Positions 10,113-21,630 of a DNA stretch of 64,000 bases are shown here, one piece after another (position 1 is the stretch's first letter; every line of letters starts with the position of its first letter). Origin of the DNA: Cotesia glomerata. Its lineage: Eukaryota; Arthropoda; Insecta; Hymenoptera; Braconidae. Position numbers and translations under genes: made by a program. The stretch covers positions 10,109,515 to 10,173,514 of the forward strand of contig NC_058160.1 in the NCBI RefSeq assembly GCF_020080835.1, written 5' to 3'. The notes beneath the pieces are model-generated. The model saw nothing but the letters and a program-made list of their open reading frames with translations. It searched no databases and was not told where the DNA came from.

Positions 10113-11885
10113 TTAAATGGTTATGTGGTCATAAATACTAATAGGACAAAGGGGATAAATTGTACTGCAATCATTGAGCTCCTTGTTATCATCATCATCG
10201 GGACGTGGATCATGATGATGATAATGATTATTGCCGGTGTCGTATCGGGAGTGATGGTTGATCCGGCTCTCGAGCTGTCGTTGTTCGGCCAGGACGTATT
10301 CAGTTGGCAAGTTCTCGTTAGCAGATGAAGATGGCCTGGAGAATAGTCATAGTCATGCTGAAATTTACGCCTCAAGGCGCCCGTAGATCACCCTCTGGGT
10401 TTCGGATTCATGTACACTGGTTTGTAATCGATTACAGCTCGAGATCCGATCTACCTCCTACTATACAATATATATATTGTCCAGTATATACTGCAGGTTA
10501 GATGGATCAATATATATTCGGATCTGTCTGTCTCTGAGATAGCCCAATTTCATCTCGAACCTTTCCCGAGTCTCTGATAATATAATCAATTATAGGAATT
10601 TGCATACAGCTCTTATTCTTTGTTCGCTATCTATTTAATAATTATTCAAGCTTCCGAAACTCTGAGGGCAATCCTTGGGATTTATTTTGTTGGTTATTTC
10701 GAGTACTCACGTTAGTAAAATTCTCAATAGGTCGCCGATGAGTCCGTTGTCACGATCCACAGACAGTTTACTCGTTTCGCAGATTGAACGCAATAAACAT
10801 GCTCGGCCTGGTAGCCCGAGGCTACAAGATTAATTACCAATTACATATTATATCAAATAAATAAATATAACTAATAAAAAAAAATTTTTCTCATCTCCGG
10901 GCGGAAAGCGTCAATTTTCCTCCCGCTGCGCTAAACGAAAATGCCGCTTTCCGCCTCCGTCGAGGAGAAAAATAGTATACACACCACGGGCAGTAAATAA
11001 GAAAGCCTCAGATCACATGTTTATTGACCTCGGCTTCGCCTCGGACAACAATTACATGTGATCTGAGACATTTCTTATTTTACTGCCCTAGATGTGTAAT
11101 ATACTATTTTCTATGATTAATTTGATTTTTTAATTTTTATAACAAATTTTTTACAAAAATGTATCGAAAAAAAAATTAGGAAAACGGTTGACCCTGAAGG
11201 CCATCCCTACAACTTCCCGCTAATTCCATATCTAGGCGCTTAAAATTGCACTTATGACGTTTTTGAGCTCTTCGAGCTCAAAAATACAATTTATGAGTTA
11301 TTTTGAGCTCTCCGAGCTCGAAAATAAAGTTTATGTGTTATTTTGAACTCTCCGAGCTCGAAGAGATGGTTTTCCTATGCTTTTGAGCTCTTCGAGCTCA
11401 AAAGTCTTATCAAAGTTCGATAAAACACGATTTTTTAAATTTTCAAACTGCTATAACTTTTGAATGAATCAACCGATTTTCACGCGGTTGACGGTGATCG
11501 ATCTAGTTTTTTGAGCTCTATAAATAATTGGGAACAAAAAAATTGATCTGATAAAAAATTTCGGAGTTATTACAAAAAAACACTTTTTTCGATTTTTTTC
11601 GACAACGATATCTCACGAACGCATCAACCGATTCTGACGCACTTGATGGCGATCGATGCGGGTTTTTAAGTTTAAGAGCTGATTAGTTTTTGAGGTCGAT
11701 CGGTTCAGCCAATTCGGAGATATTTTGAAAAAATGAAAAAAAAAAAACAACTTTTTTTGTAATTTCTCAAAATCTACCGGTCCGAAGTGGTCCCAACTTA
11801 CAGGAAATCTAAGTTTGGCGAAGCCCTTTCGAATGACACCAACCGCGATGAAATCGGTCAAGCCATACAAAAGTTACGAGAGGTT

Positions 11886-11932
<47 letters not shown>

Positions 11933-12790
11933 GTACGGACATCATCGTAAAAATAGTCAGGAAAGCTTCTTAGGGCTTCAAAACGTCAAGATCTGTTAAA
12001 ACCTCGATTTTTGCAAAACGGGGTAAAACCAATAACTTCCCGATTTTCCGAAAATCATTGATTTTCATAGCGGAAAGTTAAAAATTTTTTTCTTTTTTTT
12101 AAATTAAATTAAACATTTTTTTCTGTTAAAAATTTAATTTCATAATATTATTGTTGAAAAAAAGTTTCATCTATTATTATAAAAAATTAGGAAAACAATT
12201 CACTTATTTTTTAAGCTCTTCGAGCTCAAAAATATAATTTTCGTATAAGTTTGAGCTCTCCGAGCTCAAATAAAACGCTGTTCTGTGCTTTTGAGCTCTT
12301 CGAGCTCAAAAGGTTAATGGAAGTTTTATAGAACACTATTTTTTGAATTTTCAAACCGCAATAACTTTTGAATGAATAAACCGATTTTCTCGCGGTTTAC
12401 GGCATTCAACGCAGTTTTTTGAGTTATTTATAAAATTTTTAAACGTAAACTGGTCAGACTGTAAATTTCATAGAAATTCTGAAAAAAACATTTTTTTCAA
12501 TTTCTTTCGACAACGATATCTCACGAACAAATCAACCGATTTTGACCGGGCTGATGGCAATGGACGTGGTTTTTTGAGGTTAAGAGCTGATTAGTTTTTG
12601 AAATTGATCGGTTTAACCGTTTAAAAGATATTTCAAAAAAACGAATTTTTGGAAATTTTATTTTTGAGATTTCTCAAAATCCATCGACTCAAATTCTAAG
12701 AATTAGTATCAGAATTCTAGGGGCAAAAGAACTCTTCAGAACGCTGCTTATTTCGATTGAATCGGATGATCCGTTCAAAAGTTATGAGAG

Positions 12791-12830
<40 letters not shown>

Positions 12831-13984
12831 CGAACAAGAAATCACATCACAACCTTACATCCGATATTTGGGAGTGATACTTGATGCCCGTCTCAACTTT
12901 AAACAGCAAGTGGAACACGTCAGTGCCAAAGCGTCAGTAGTGAGGGCTAGTCTCGCACGACTGATGCCGAACGTCGGAGGGCCAAAGCAGAGCAGGAGAC
13001 TACTACTATCATCAGTTATCACATCGGTGCTCACATATGGAATATCCATTTGGGCAGACGCGCTGAAGTTGCAAGAATCATGGAGAAAAGCTGGACCAGT
13101 ATATCGACTGAGCGCTGTAAGACTAGCCAGTGCATTCCGCACGATATCAGAAGTAGCAGTGTGTGTCATTTCCGGAACTCTGCCGCTTAGAGTTCTAGCT
13201 GAGGAAAGACGGAACCTTTACCAACGAAAGAGGTCAACCACACTAAGTGCCGAGGAACTCAGAGCTGAAGAACGGCAGAACAGCATCGCACGATGGCAAT
13301 CGCAGTGGGACGCCGCGACAACAGGAAGATGGACACACCGTCTCATACCGAAAATCGACATTTGGATAAACCGGAGTCATGGCGAGGTCAATTACTATCT
13401 GACGCAGATGTTGTCAGGACATGGATGTTTTCGGACGTATCTTCACCGCTTCAAGCATGATGATTCACCGGAGTACCCGTCCTGCCCAGGAATCAATGAA
13501 GACGCGGAGCACGTTTTCTTTAAGTGCCCACGATTTTACCTACAGCGCGATGAGCTGGAGATGATCCTGAAGAAGAAAATCCAACCAGAGACAATAGTAG
13601 AAGCAATGCTGTCATCAGAGGCTGCCTGGAACGCCGCAAACACGTTTGCAACAGAAGTCCTTATAGACTTGCGTTCCATCGAAAGAAAAAGAGCAAATGA
13701 CAACAACTAGAAGAAAGGTAAAATAATATCTAATTACCAGAAGGAAGAGCAGTCGCTATATCCTCCCCCCACGAAGTAATGCCTAACGGCGGTTTCCATG
13801 AGGGATTAGAGGAAAGAGGAAAGGGGTTTAGGGTTTAGTGGGTAGGGGCGTTAGCGTCGAGTTTTAGTATGACGCTGCGTCGAGTCGCCACATATCCAGG
13901 CCAAACAGCTACGCCTAGAATCCGTAAAAAGGATTCCCCCCCCTAAGGAAAAAAAAAAAAAAAAAAAAACACACACACACAGAC

Positions 13985-14036
<52 letters not shown>

Positions 14037-14418
14037 GCGCGCGCGCACATACATACAGACACGGTGACATCACCGCGGAAATAGTCAGGAAAGCTTCCTA
14101 GGACCTCAAAACGTCGAGATCTGATGAAAACTTGATTTTCGAAAAACGGAGTGAAAACAATAACTTCCCGATTTTTGAAAACTTACAATTTTCTTAGCGG
14201 GAAGTTAAAAAAATTGAAAAAAAATTTTTAATAAATAAATTTAATAATAAAAAAATAAATTTTTAAATTCCCGCTAAGAAAATCGAAGATTTTCGAAAAA
14301 TCGGGAAGTTATTGTTTTCACCCCGTTTTGCAAAAATCGAGGTTTCAACAGATCTCGACGTTTTGAAGCCCTAAGAAGCTTCCCTGACTATTTTTACGAT
14401 GATGTCCGTACGTCTGTA

Positions 14419-14488
<70 letters not shown>

Positions 14489-16963
14489 CCTCTTATAACT
14501 TCTGAACGGCTTGACCGATTTGATCGCAGTTAGTGTCATTCGAAAGATCATCGCCAAACTTAGATTTCCTGTAAGTTGGAACCGATTTAGACCAGAAGAT
14601 TTCGAGATATTGCAAAAAAAATGAAAAAAAAAGTTTTTCATTTTTTTAAAATATCTCCAAATTGGCTGAACCGATCGACCTCAAAAACTAATCAGCTCTT
14701 AACCTTGAAAACCCGCATCGATCGCCATCAAAAGTGTCAGAATCGGTTGATGCGTTCGTGAGATATCGTTGTCGAAAAAAATCGAAAAAAGTGTTTTTTT
14801 GTAATAACTCTGACATTTTTCATCAGAACAATTTTTTTGTACATAATTATTCATAGAGCTCAAAAAACTACATCGATTGCCGCTAACCGCGTGCAAATAG
14901 GATAATTCATTCAAAAGTTATAGCAGTTTGAAAATTAAAAAAATCGTGTTTTATCGAACTTTGAAAAGATTTTTGAGCTCGAAGAGCTCAAAAGCATAGG
15001 AAAACCATCTCTTTGAGCTCGGAGAGTTCAAAATAACACATAAACTTTATTTTCGAGCTCGAAGAGCTCAAAAACATCATGAATGCAATTTTAAGCGCTT
15101 ATAGGTACGAAATGAGCGGGAAGTTGCAGGGATGGCCTTCAGGGTCAACCGTTTTCCTAATTTTTTTTTTTTAATTAATTTGATTTTTAAATTTTCATAA
15201 AAAATTTATCGTTAAAATTTTTTACAAAAATGTATTTAAAAAAACAGATTAATTTTTTTTGTAAAAAATTTAATTTTATAATTTTGTTGTAAAAATATTG
15301 AAAATGATTTTTAATAAATAAATTTAATAATAATAAAAAACAATTTTTTTTATGAAAATAAAAAGTGAGATAAAATTAATTAATTTTGAAGCTAAATATA
15401 CAACTTAATAACAAAATAAAATAAACGACGAGCAATTAGTTACAAATGAAAATGATACAAGTATATTAGCCCACCGATTAATAAGATAATACATAACAAA
15501 CAGAAGAGCTTTTAATCTCAAAGCGGGTAACGACATCCATGGGTAAACTCCAGTGCTATATTTCATCAATTTCTGAACAGAGTATCCTGGAGATTCAACT
15601 TTGGGTGTTGTCTTGGCCCTCAACCCTCTAGCTCTCGGAATAATCTGACAGTGTGCCCTAGCTGCTCACTGCTCACAACCATACAGGTTGAATTGCTTAC
15701 CAAGTTCTAACATTTCGATCGGATAATCCTATCTAACGGGTCCTCCTTTCGCTTACTTCTCCTCGAGTGGAAGGAGGAATATAGAGCACTTCAATGGGAT
15801 TATCGACTAACAAGCTTCTCATTACAGTCCGACCGTCAGACACTTACGCGCAAGTCTTTTGTTTAATTTGTCTTTGAGCCATCTCAGGATAATTCCTCAA
15901 TGATCTCACACATATAGAATTCCATTAATAAATGCATGTATGCAGTGTTATGTATCTGTACTGAGAGATTAATGAGCAGCAGTTATCTCACAGCAGGTAG
16001 ATAGACAGACAGATTCTCAGCAGTTACCGAGGACTAATGACAGAGTTTGGTCCGGCAAAAAGCCCGGGGGTTGCGTAAAAAAAGTTTTAGAAAAAGGCCA
16101 AGGGATCAATATATCAAGGAGCAGAGCAGGCGCTGGTAAGTATTGGTTAGAGTCTCCAGTCTGGATGCTGAGGCTGAGAAATACGATTTGTGATAAAGTT
16201 GAATGACAAAAGCGGATTTACTTGGCGGTACATCGAGTTTCTTTTATGCCAAAATAGGATAATATATAATATATAATACAAAATATATTCCATCAGCCAC
16301 TCATCCATAATTCAATAAATCTTTTCGGTAGCGTAATATGCACATACAAGGTTAAAAGCAAAGACCATTATCCTTTTCGCGGCTAATTATCGACGACTTT
16401 AAGCTAAAATCTTGTTGTATTATTTTTCGAGCTTTTACACCTCGGTGTCTTGAGCTATTTGTCTGGGTGGTAACGGGGCTTATGTCAAAATTAATATCTC
16501 AACGGAGTTTTTTTTTTTAAATAAATTTTTTAACAAGAGCAAAGGGTACTTACGCCTCGAATTTAGATTCGAGAATTGAGTAGACAGTTGCGCGAGTTAA
16601 TAATTTATGATCCGAAAATGCGGCTCTTTGTTTTCTCGCCCTGGATGCTAATGATTCCTGGTCTCTAACGAGCCCGTAGTTCGCTTCGAAAAAAAATGCC
16701 ACTGACATCGCTTTCGTCGCGACCGGGTCGTCCAATGGGATTGCCAGGGCAAAAAATAACTGAAAAGTATAAATATTAATTGTGTTTTTCATTGGGGTTT
16801 TCTCTGTTTAAAATGATAAATAAGAAACTAGTCTATTACACCCATTTCACTGTCATCTGGATAAGTCAATTCCCTTAACTGTCGCTGAAGACTTCCTGAC
16901 ATGCGGTCTTTCGTCTCAGCCCCGACAAATGCGAAGTAAAGTCCTCCGAGATAAACAGTCCAT
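10113..16963 (-). CDS. DM4/DM12 family secreted protein, gene C (5' end missing)
   Basis: Exons in order of translation are 16840-16963, 16554-16759, 10711-10821 and 10113-10335, with phase-compatible GT/AG junctions, giving 220 residues plus an unseen first exon. The first listed exon enters with one base of a codon. It reads WTVYLGGLYFAFVGAE, which looks like the end of a signal peptide, so the start codon lies in an upstream exon I could not find. Next come LTYPDDSEMG, FFALAIPLDDP, a basic linker, GLPGRACLLRSICE, NGLIGDLLRILLTPSSS, a His/Asp-rich insertion (NHYHHHDPRPDDDD) unique among the three genes, and the C-terminal CSTIYPLCPISIYD. The order of landmarks matches genes A and B. The 5.7 kb intron at 10822-16553 holds a double-hairpin element, three (TG)n-bearing repeats and a LINE fragment. 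Function is unknown. Confidence 0.8.
10885..11111 (-). mobile_element. GC-rich double-hairpin element, copy c
   Basis: Read on the minus strand it has the same order as copies a and d: ATAGTATATTACACATC, hairpin 1 with the GAGGCGAAGCCGAGG apex, GTGTGTATACTATT, then hairpin 2 with GGCGGAAAGCG arms and a GTTTAGCGCAGCGG loop. Stem bases differ from copy a at several places but remain paired (GGGCAG with CTGCCC here, GGCCAG with CTGGCC in a). It lies within the large intron of gene C, just left of a (CA)n-bearing repeat. Confidence 0.7.
11176..12080 (-). mobile_element. (TG)n-bearing repeat element, copy T1
   Basis: A non-coding repeat of about 0.9 kb found five times in the window (also 12187-14207, 14266-15160, 23773-24760 and 43915-44760). 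Read in its forward sense (minus strand here) it starts at AACTTCCCGCTAAGAAAAT, which can fold with ATTTTC...CGGGAAGTT. It then has a TG microsatellite preceded by GGAAGCTTCCCTGACTAT, a block reading AACGGCTCGACCGAT, several GAGCTCTTCGAGCTC palindromes, and ends at GGTTGACCC read on the plus strand. The classification is unknown. It is very similar to T3 in inverse orientation. Confidence 0.7.
12829..13710 (+). pseudogene. C-terminal part of an R1-like LINE pol protein
   Basis: About 293 residues are open to a stop at 13708-13710. They cover the region after the reverse transcriptase catalytic core: the YLGVILDARLNF motif, a thumb-like region with RLLLSSVITSVLTYG, a block with FRTISE, and a C-terminal cysteine/histidine motif (CPGINEDAEHVFFKCPRF) typical of R1-type proteins. 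The endonuclease domain and the RT YxDD core are missing, so the copy is dead. The upstream in-frame residues from 12757, including a His-Thr run, come from the host repeat and its microsatellite, not from the LINE. Confidence 0.85.
12829..13969 (+). mobile_element. 5'-truncated non-LTR retrotransposon (R1-like) with poly(A)
   Basis: The insertion starts directly after the CA repeat at GGCGAACAAG and ends in a run of about 21 A residues, followed again by CA repeats. It carries the end of a pol ORF (12829-13710) and a 3' UTR of about 240 bases. Truncation at the 5' end and a poly(A) tail are hallmarks of target-primed reverse transcription. R1-clade elements of the Waldo type are known to target ACAY-type microsatellites, so this location may reflect target choice. 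A target duplication cannot be told apart from the repeat. Confidence 0.8.
14266..15160 (+). mobile_element. (TG)n-bearing repeat element, copy T3
   Basis: A complete-looking plus-orientation copy, from TTCCCGCTAAGAAAATCG through a perfect TG array (about 14422-14484) to GGGTCAACCGTTTTCCTAA. It is very close to T1 read in reverse, including the order of GAGCTC palindromes. It lies head to head with T2, only about 58 bases away. The flanking A/T-rich sequence at 15165-15330 also resembles the flanks of T1 and T2, so the trio may come from local inverted duplication. Confidence 0.7.
15331..16553. other. Remaining intron of gene C, no feature seen
   Basis: Between the T3 repeat and the exon at 16554-16759 I see unique, moderately complex sequence without a convincing exon. 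A minus-strand open frame at 15405-15623 has no recognisable motif. No tRNA or transposon ends are evident. Confidence 0.4.
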
Positions 16964-18038
16964 CTGTCAAAATGATAAACAAAGTATATTAAATATAAAA
17001 AGCGATTTTCAGCGAGTGAATTTATCTTGCGGTTGAATTTTAATCGAAAAATCTAATCTATTCTAATGTAATGTAAAATGAAATTAAACTGGGTGACCGA
17101 AAGGAGACGCAGACTGCAGCATGAGATTTCTCGGCAGATATAGCAATTTTACTTTCGGACCCCGCCCTTCCGGTTTAAAACCACGCTAACTCAAACTCTA
17201 TGCAGAGAGTATACTCGGGAACCCGAACGACATTTGATTTAAACAAACCGTCGGGACCATACCACTGAATCCATTTAGACCCTTTCATTTCGAGTAATCT
17301 AGACCGCAAAACCTCCAGCACATACATCCCCGATACTTTGAATATTATCTCGAAAACAATTTACGGTTTACTTTTCCATATCCATGAGCTTGCGAGTGAC
17401 AACTTTCCAATTTCTATTTCAACTAACTGATATAGAATTTTTTTTTCAGACAAATATTAATTGCCAGTTGGAAATTTTATTAATACATTGAGAGGAAAAA
17501 TTTATTTTGAAAAAAATGGGCCATTGTTGTGACAAAAAATTAATTTGTTTAAAATTTTCTTAGCTGAAAAAATGTAAATTTTTTTTTTTTGAAAAAAAAA
17601 AATTATTAATAGAAAACTTACAAGTTTTCATTCAAAAAAATTTTTTTTTCTACCAAATCTAAAAGAAAAATTTTTATTTTTTCGGCTAAAAAATAAAATG
17701 TTTAAAATTCTCAATGAATAACATTGCTAATTTTTTGAAAAATAAATTTTTTCTCTCAATCTATACACATGTACAGAGAGAAGGAGAAATCCACTGACCC
17801 GAAGCTTTTCATCCGCACAGGACCTAATGCCATTAATTGTTTTACAGAATCACGCAACACTGATAATACTGATACGATAAATGATAACATCCCAACTCAT
17901 TTTACAATTAAATTAATACCCTGTACACGAGATAATAATTTACACATTCGCTGGGCATGCACCCAGATATTTTCATTGAAAATCTCATTAATCACATTCA
18001 CATTCAAATTTACATCCAGCAAAAGCTTTTGATCTGGC
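16964..18038. other. Upstream region of gene C, no feature identified
   Basis: The missing first exon of gene C should lie here or further right on the minus strand. I found no phase-2 exon with an ATG that I could support. Short A/T runs dominate 17440-17760. Confidence 0.3.
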
Positions 18039-18048
18039 ACTCCTCATT

Positions 18049-18268
18049 TTTTTTTTTTTTTAATTTGTTTAAAGTCGCATAAACTACTAAGGTCATGAGC
18101 GACTACGGTAGGGAGTAAACTTTTGAGATTGGAACTCGTTTTATTTTTTTGAGCTGAGCAGAATAATACACTTAAATATTGAAAATATTCATTGGTGTAC
18201 GCCGGACTCGAACCCGGTCCAATGCTTTGGTAAGCAAGGGCCGGATCCGATAAGGCTACTGCGCGCCT
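18049..18268 (-). repeat. tRNA-derived SINE with target site duplication
   Basis: On the minus strand the element begins GGCGCGCAGTAGCC. It has an A-box-like TAGCCTTATCGG and a perfect B box GGTTCGAGTCC, continues about 130 bases beyond the tRNA-like head, and ends in a poly(A) run (T run at 18048-18061 on plus). Direct repeats ACTCCTCAT flank it at 18039-18047 and 18269-18277. The head does not close a normal acceptor stem, so it is a SINE and not a tRNA gene. Confidence 0.85.
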
Positions 18269-18604
18269 ACTCCTCATTATTTATTAATCAAAGGTCGATT
18301 ATTTTTAATGGATGAAAAAAAATTTACGAGGCATAAACTTTGTTGCGGAAAAGCATTTTTAATAGCGTTTATACTAATACAAACACAGATATATGTATTG
18401 TAAATTTTTAAGTAGATGCACCGGCACGTAGCGGAAAATTTAGGGTCGGTGGTACATGTATTACCATAAAACGTTGTTACACCGGTTATTTTTTAGCGGT
18501 TACAAGCCTAGAATTCCCAGCGTACAGTGCCCTTAAATGGATAACTCGAGGAAATTGCACATAAAACTAACTTCTTATCACACGCGAGCAAATACTTATA
18601 TATG

Positions 18605-18609
<5 letters not shown>

Positions 18610-18661
<52 letters not shown>
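18610..18661. repeat. (TA)n microsatellite
   Basis: A TA tract of about 50 bases. The flanks (18280-18600 and 18665-19730) show no gene or transposon end that I can identify. Confidence 0.9.
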
Positions 18662-18663
<2 letters not shown>

Positions 18664-19733
18664 TGCAAATATCTACATGTTTATCATTGTATGCGATAAA
18701 TTCGATTAACTCGAGATCCTTAAATACAACCATATAAATTTTTAAGTTTTCAATTTCCTTTTTTTATAAAAATATATTTTTATCGCATACTTACAGAAAT
18801 TTCATTACTATAAATTCACCGACTGCGAACATTTGAGCGAAAAAAATATCCTGTAGCTTACTCGGGTTATTCACACTTTTTACTGTTATACAACTTGAAG
18901 TAAAAGATTGCTAATAAAAATAATACATACTATTATGTATTATTTAGCTAAATAATTGTCGAACAGACGATAACTATACAAAATTGTTTATTAAATTTTC
19001 AGGTGAACTTTGAGTTTGAATTTTAAAAGCTCTAACTAAAATATGTGGCTATTCGCGTGGAAATAAATAAACATTACCTTGCATGGCCGAATAATATGGA
19101 AATTTATTTGAATAACAAAGAAATTATTGTTTGTCAGAAAGTTTTTTTTTTTTTTTTTTCAATAATAAGTCTTGAGCTGAGAGCAGAAAAAAAATTTATT
19201 ACTGAATATTCATTGAGCTTCCAATATCGCATATTATATAAGCAACAAAAACAAAATTGTTTCAGTATATAAACCTTGAAAGTAAATTGTATTAAAATAA
19301 TAAAACCTTCGGAGAGATGGTTTGAATTTATAAAAAATATATATTGAGTAATAAAAAATCTATAATAAAAACAATAGTACAGATCGAGTATCCAGAGTGA
19401 ATCTGACATTGAGTGCCTGAGTGTTTTACGATTTATCCAGGTGTCCGGTTTAGTCGTGCTTCAGAAAAACCCATAAATCTAAAAGCCTTAAAAGTCCGCG
19501 GTTTCCTTACGGGAAATATAAAACTTTGTCGCATTTTTTCATTAAACCTTTCTACAAAAAGCAAACCCCGGCTCTTTATAATATAGTCTGTCGGAGTTTT
19601 TTCAATAAAAAATAAAAATTCACGAAGCTTGCGTCGAATGTCCTATAAAACAAAAACAATTTATCCGTCAATTAAAATTACTATTTAAAGAGCCGTAAAA
19701 ATAAAACTCTGCTAGTGTTAATGCACAGAAAAA

Positions 19734-19904
19734 TAAAATTTGTTGAACCAAGAAAATTATAAGAAAGACCGAAGTTATTTTGGAGCCAGAAGAAATTTTC
19801 TTGGCTTAAAAAAATTTAACTTCGTTCAAAAAGTTTACAGTCTTCCTTAAAATTTTCTTGATTTAAAAAAATTTACGCTTGACTCAAGACTTTTTTTCTT
19901 TCTG
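19734..19904. mobile_element. Small MITE with CACAGAAA-type ends
   Basis: The left end CACAGAAAAATAAAATTTGT faces the right end ACTTTTTTTCTTTCTGTA. The interior repeats CCAAGAAAATT-like words. The same end type and interior words occur at 40680-41364 and 55580-55773. The flanking TA duplication is not clean here. Confidence 0.45.
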
Positions 19905-21628
19905 TATGAGATTAATAATAAAATAATAGAATAAAAAATATTTAAAAAAATGATAAAGGTTATTGTCGCGTTTAATAAATAAATTTATAACCGACAGCTG
20001 CCGATAAAATTAAAAAACGCTAAACCAATAATGTGTTCACGTGGATCGAGCTCATTCGGATAGTATATAGATATATATATATATATACAATAAAAGGGGA
20101 TTCTGTAGGGAGTTGGGGGGTGTATTGGTGTAATTGGAAATTTTCGTTACAACGTTGGCAATTCAGCCCAATACAATACCGGAGAAAGGGGTTCAAAGTG
20201 TCAGGGGTTGTTGGGAGTGTCATGAATCCTGAAGGGAATGAGAACGAGAAAGAGAAAGAGGATAGAGCTGGTGAGGATGGGTGAGCATCCGGCACGCGAT
20301 AAAATCGAATCCCCGGCATTCCCGTCGCTCCTCTTCAATTGGATCCAACGCAAGTCTCTCCTTGCTATTTATTGGTACCGTTTGAGTTGTGTGATTCGTC
20401 GGCCTCTTTTATCTCTAAGCCTTTACCTTATTTTCACTCTCGACTTGGCTTTTAAATATTTATTTTTAAATATTTTTTTAATAAAATAATAAATCATATT
20501 TATTAATATAAAGCAGAAAAATTGACCCAGTTGTGTTACGTGACGACGATAATCTGTTGGGAGTTGATTTGTCGGAGCAAGATCCAGCCCTTGGGATCAA
20601 TCGGACATTCCAAAGACTGTCCAGAGACAGTATACTCTGTCTTTGTATTAACATGAGTATCTGGAGATATTCTGGATTAGAGACGGTTCTATGGCACTCC
20701 AGCACTTCTCTTACATTAGCTCTCGGAGCTGACGAAGCTAATTCAAGCTAGTACGCGCTTGGGACCCGACGTCGGATTTTATTCCGCCTTACTTGTAATA
20801 AATTATGTTCACACTTTTCAAAAATATATTTAAAAAAAAAAAATTCAAACAAGCTCTGAAAGTTTGTCGATCAAAAGCTTTCGATAATACACCCGGCACT
20901 TTGTCTAACGTCAATTTTAATGAATCGTTGGATCTACAGCGGTTAAATAATTAAACCGACGTGTCAATGTCTTGAGGCTAATGTTCCGAGATTGACACTT
21001 TTAGTTTTTTTATTCAATTTATCCATTATCTTGACGTTCAATAAAAGAATCACGTCGACATTTATATTCATCTGAAAAAAAATACGGAGGAGAAATTTAT
21101 AAAAAGTTACAGATTAATTAATGTAACGTTGACGTAAAAGCTTGAAAATTGTATAAAAATAAAGTGCGAGGTACTTTGAGAGCTCCTGACCTCGGTGAAC
21201 ACAAGATGATGGCTTTAATCTCTTAAGCTGATACTTGAAGGGACGAATGAGGGGAAATCACCTTCTTTATTTTCTCATTACACTGAGTTTAAATATAATT
21301 ATAATATTTGAGATTTTTAAAGAAAATATTAGTCTTATAAAAAAAAAGTTGTTCAAAATTTAATTTCCTAAAAAAAATGTCTCTTATGATTTTTTATACA
21401 ACCAATATTTTAACTGTAATTCCAAAATTAAGAATAATAATGAATAATTTAAATTTTTGCTAATTATAAACACCGTAATTTTGAAATAACGGCTTTCTGA
21501 TTGATCTTCAGAGAAAATTATAGGATATATTTTTTTTATAAAATTGAATTTTGAATACCTTTTATTTCAAAAATATTTTTATACGACCAATATTTTCAGC
21601 ATAATATCAAAATTTTACACCACTAATT
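19905..21628. other. Intergenic segment without a supported gene
   Basis: Complex sequence with short open frames on both strands near 20020-20320 and 20533-20751. None starts with a convincing ATG context, shows splice-compatible partners, or resembles a family I know. No repeat ends were identified. Confidence 0.3.
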
Positions 21629-21630
21629 AT

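Larger units (their letters stand above)
12187..14207 (-). mobile_element. (TG)n-bearing repeat element, copy T2, interrupted by a LINE
   Basis: Same family and same orientation as T1. The left part (12187-12828) ends in its CA microsatellite. The right part resumes at about 13970 in CA repeats and runs through TAGTCAGGAAAGCTTCC to GCGGGAAGTTA. The 1.1 kb between is a LINE fragment inserted inside the microsatellite. The microsatellite after the LINE is long and mixed (CA, then CG). Confidence 0.7.

Noticed and set aside
11787..11999. Frame with a His-Thr repeat
   Set aside because: Translation of the (CA)n array inside a T-family repeat. The same holds at 14345-14641, 23821-24127 and 44054-44380.
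18190..18275. Possible tRNA gene on the minus strand
   Set aside because: The B box is perfect but the acceptor stem does not close, and the sequence continues into a poly(A)-tailed SINE with target duplications.
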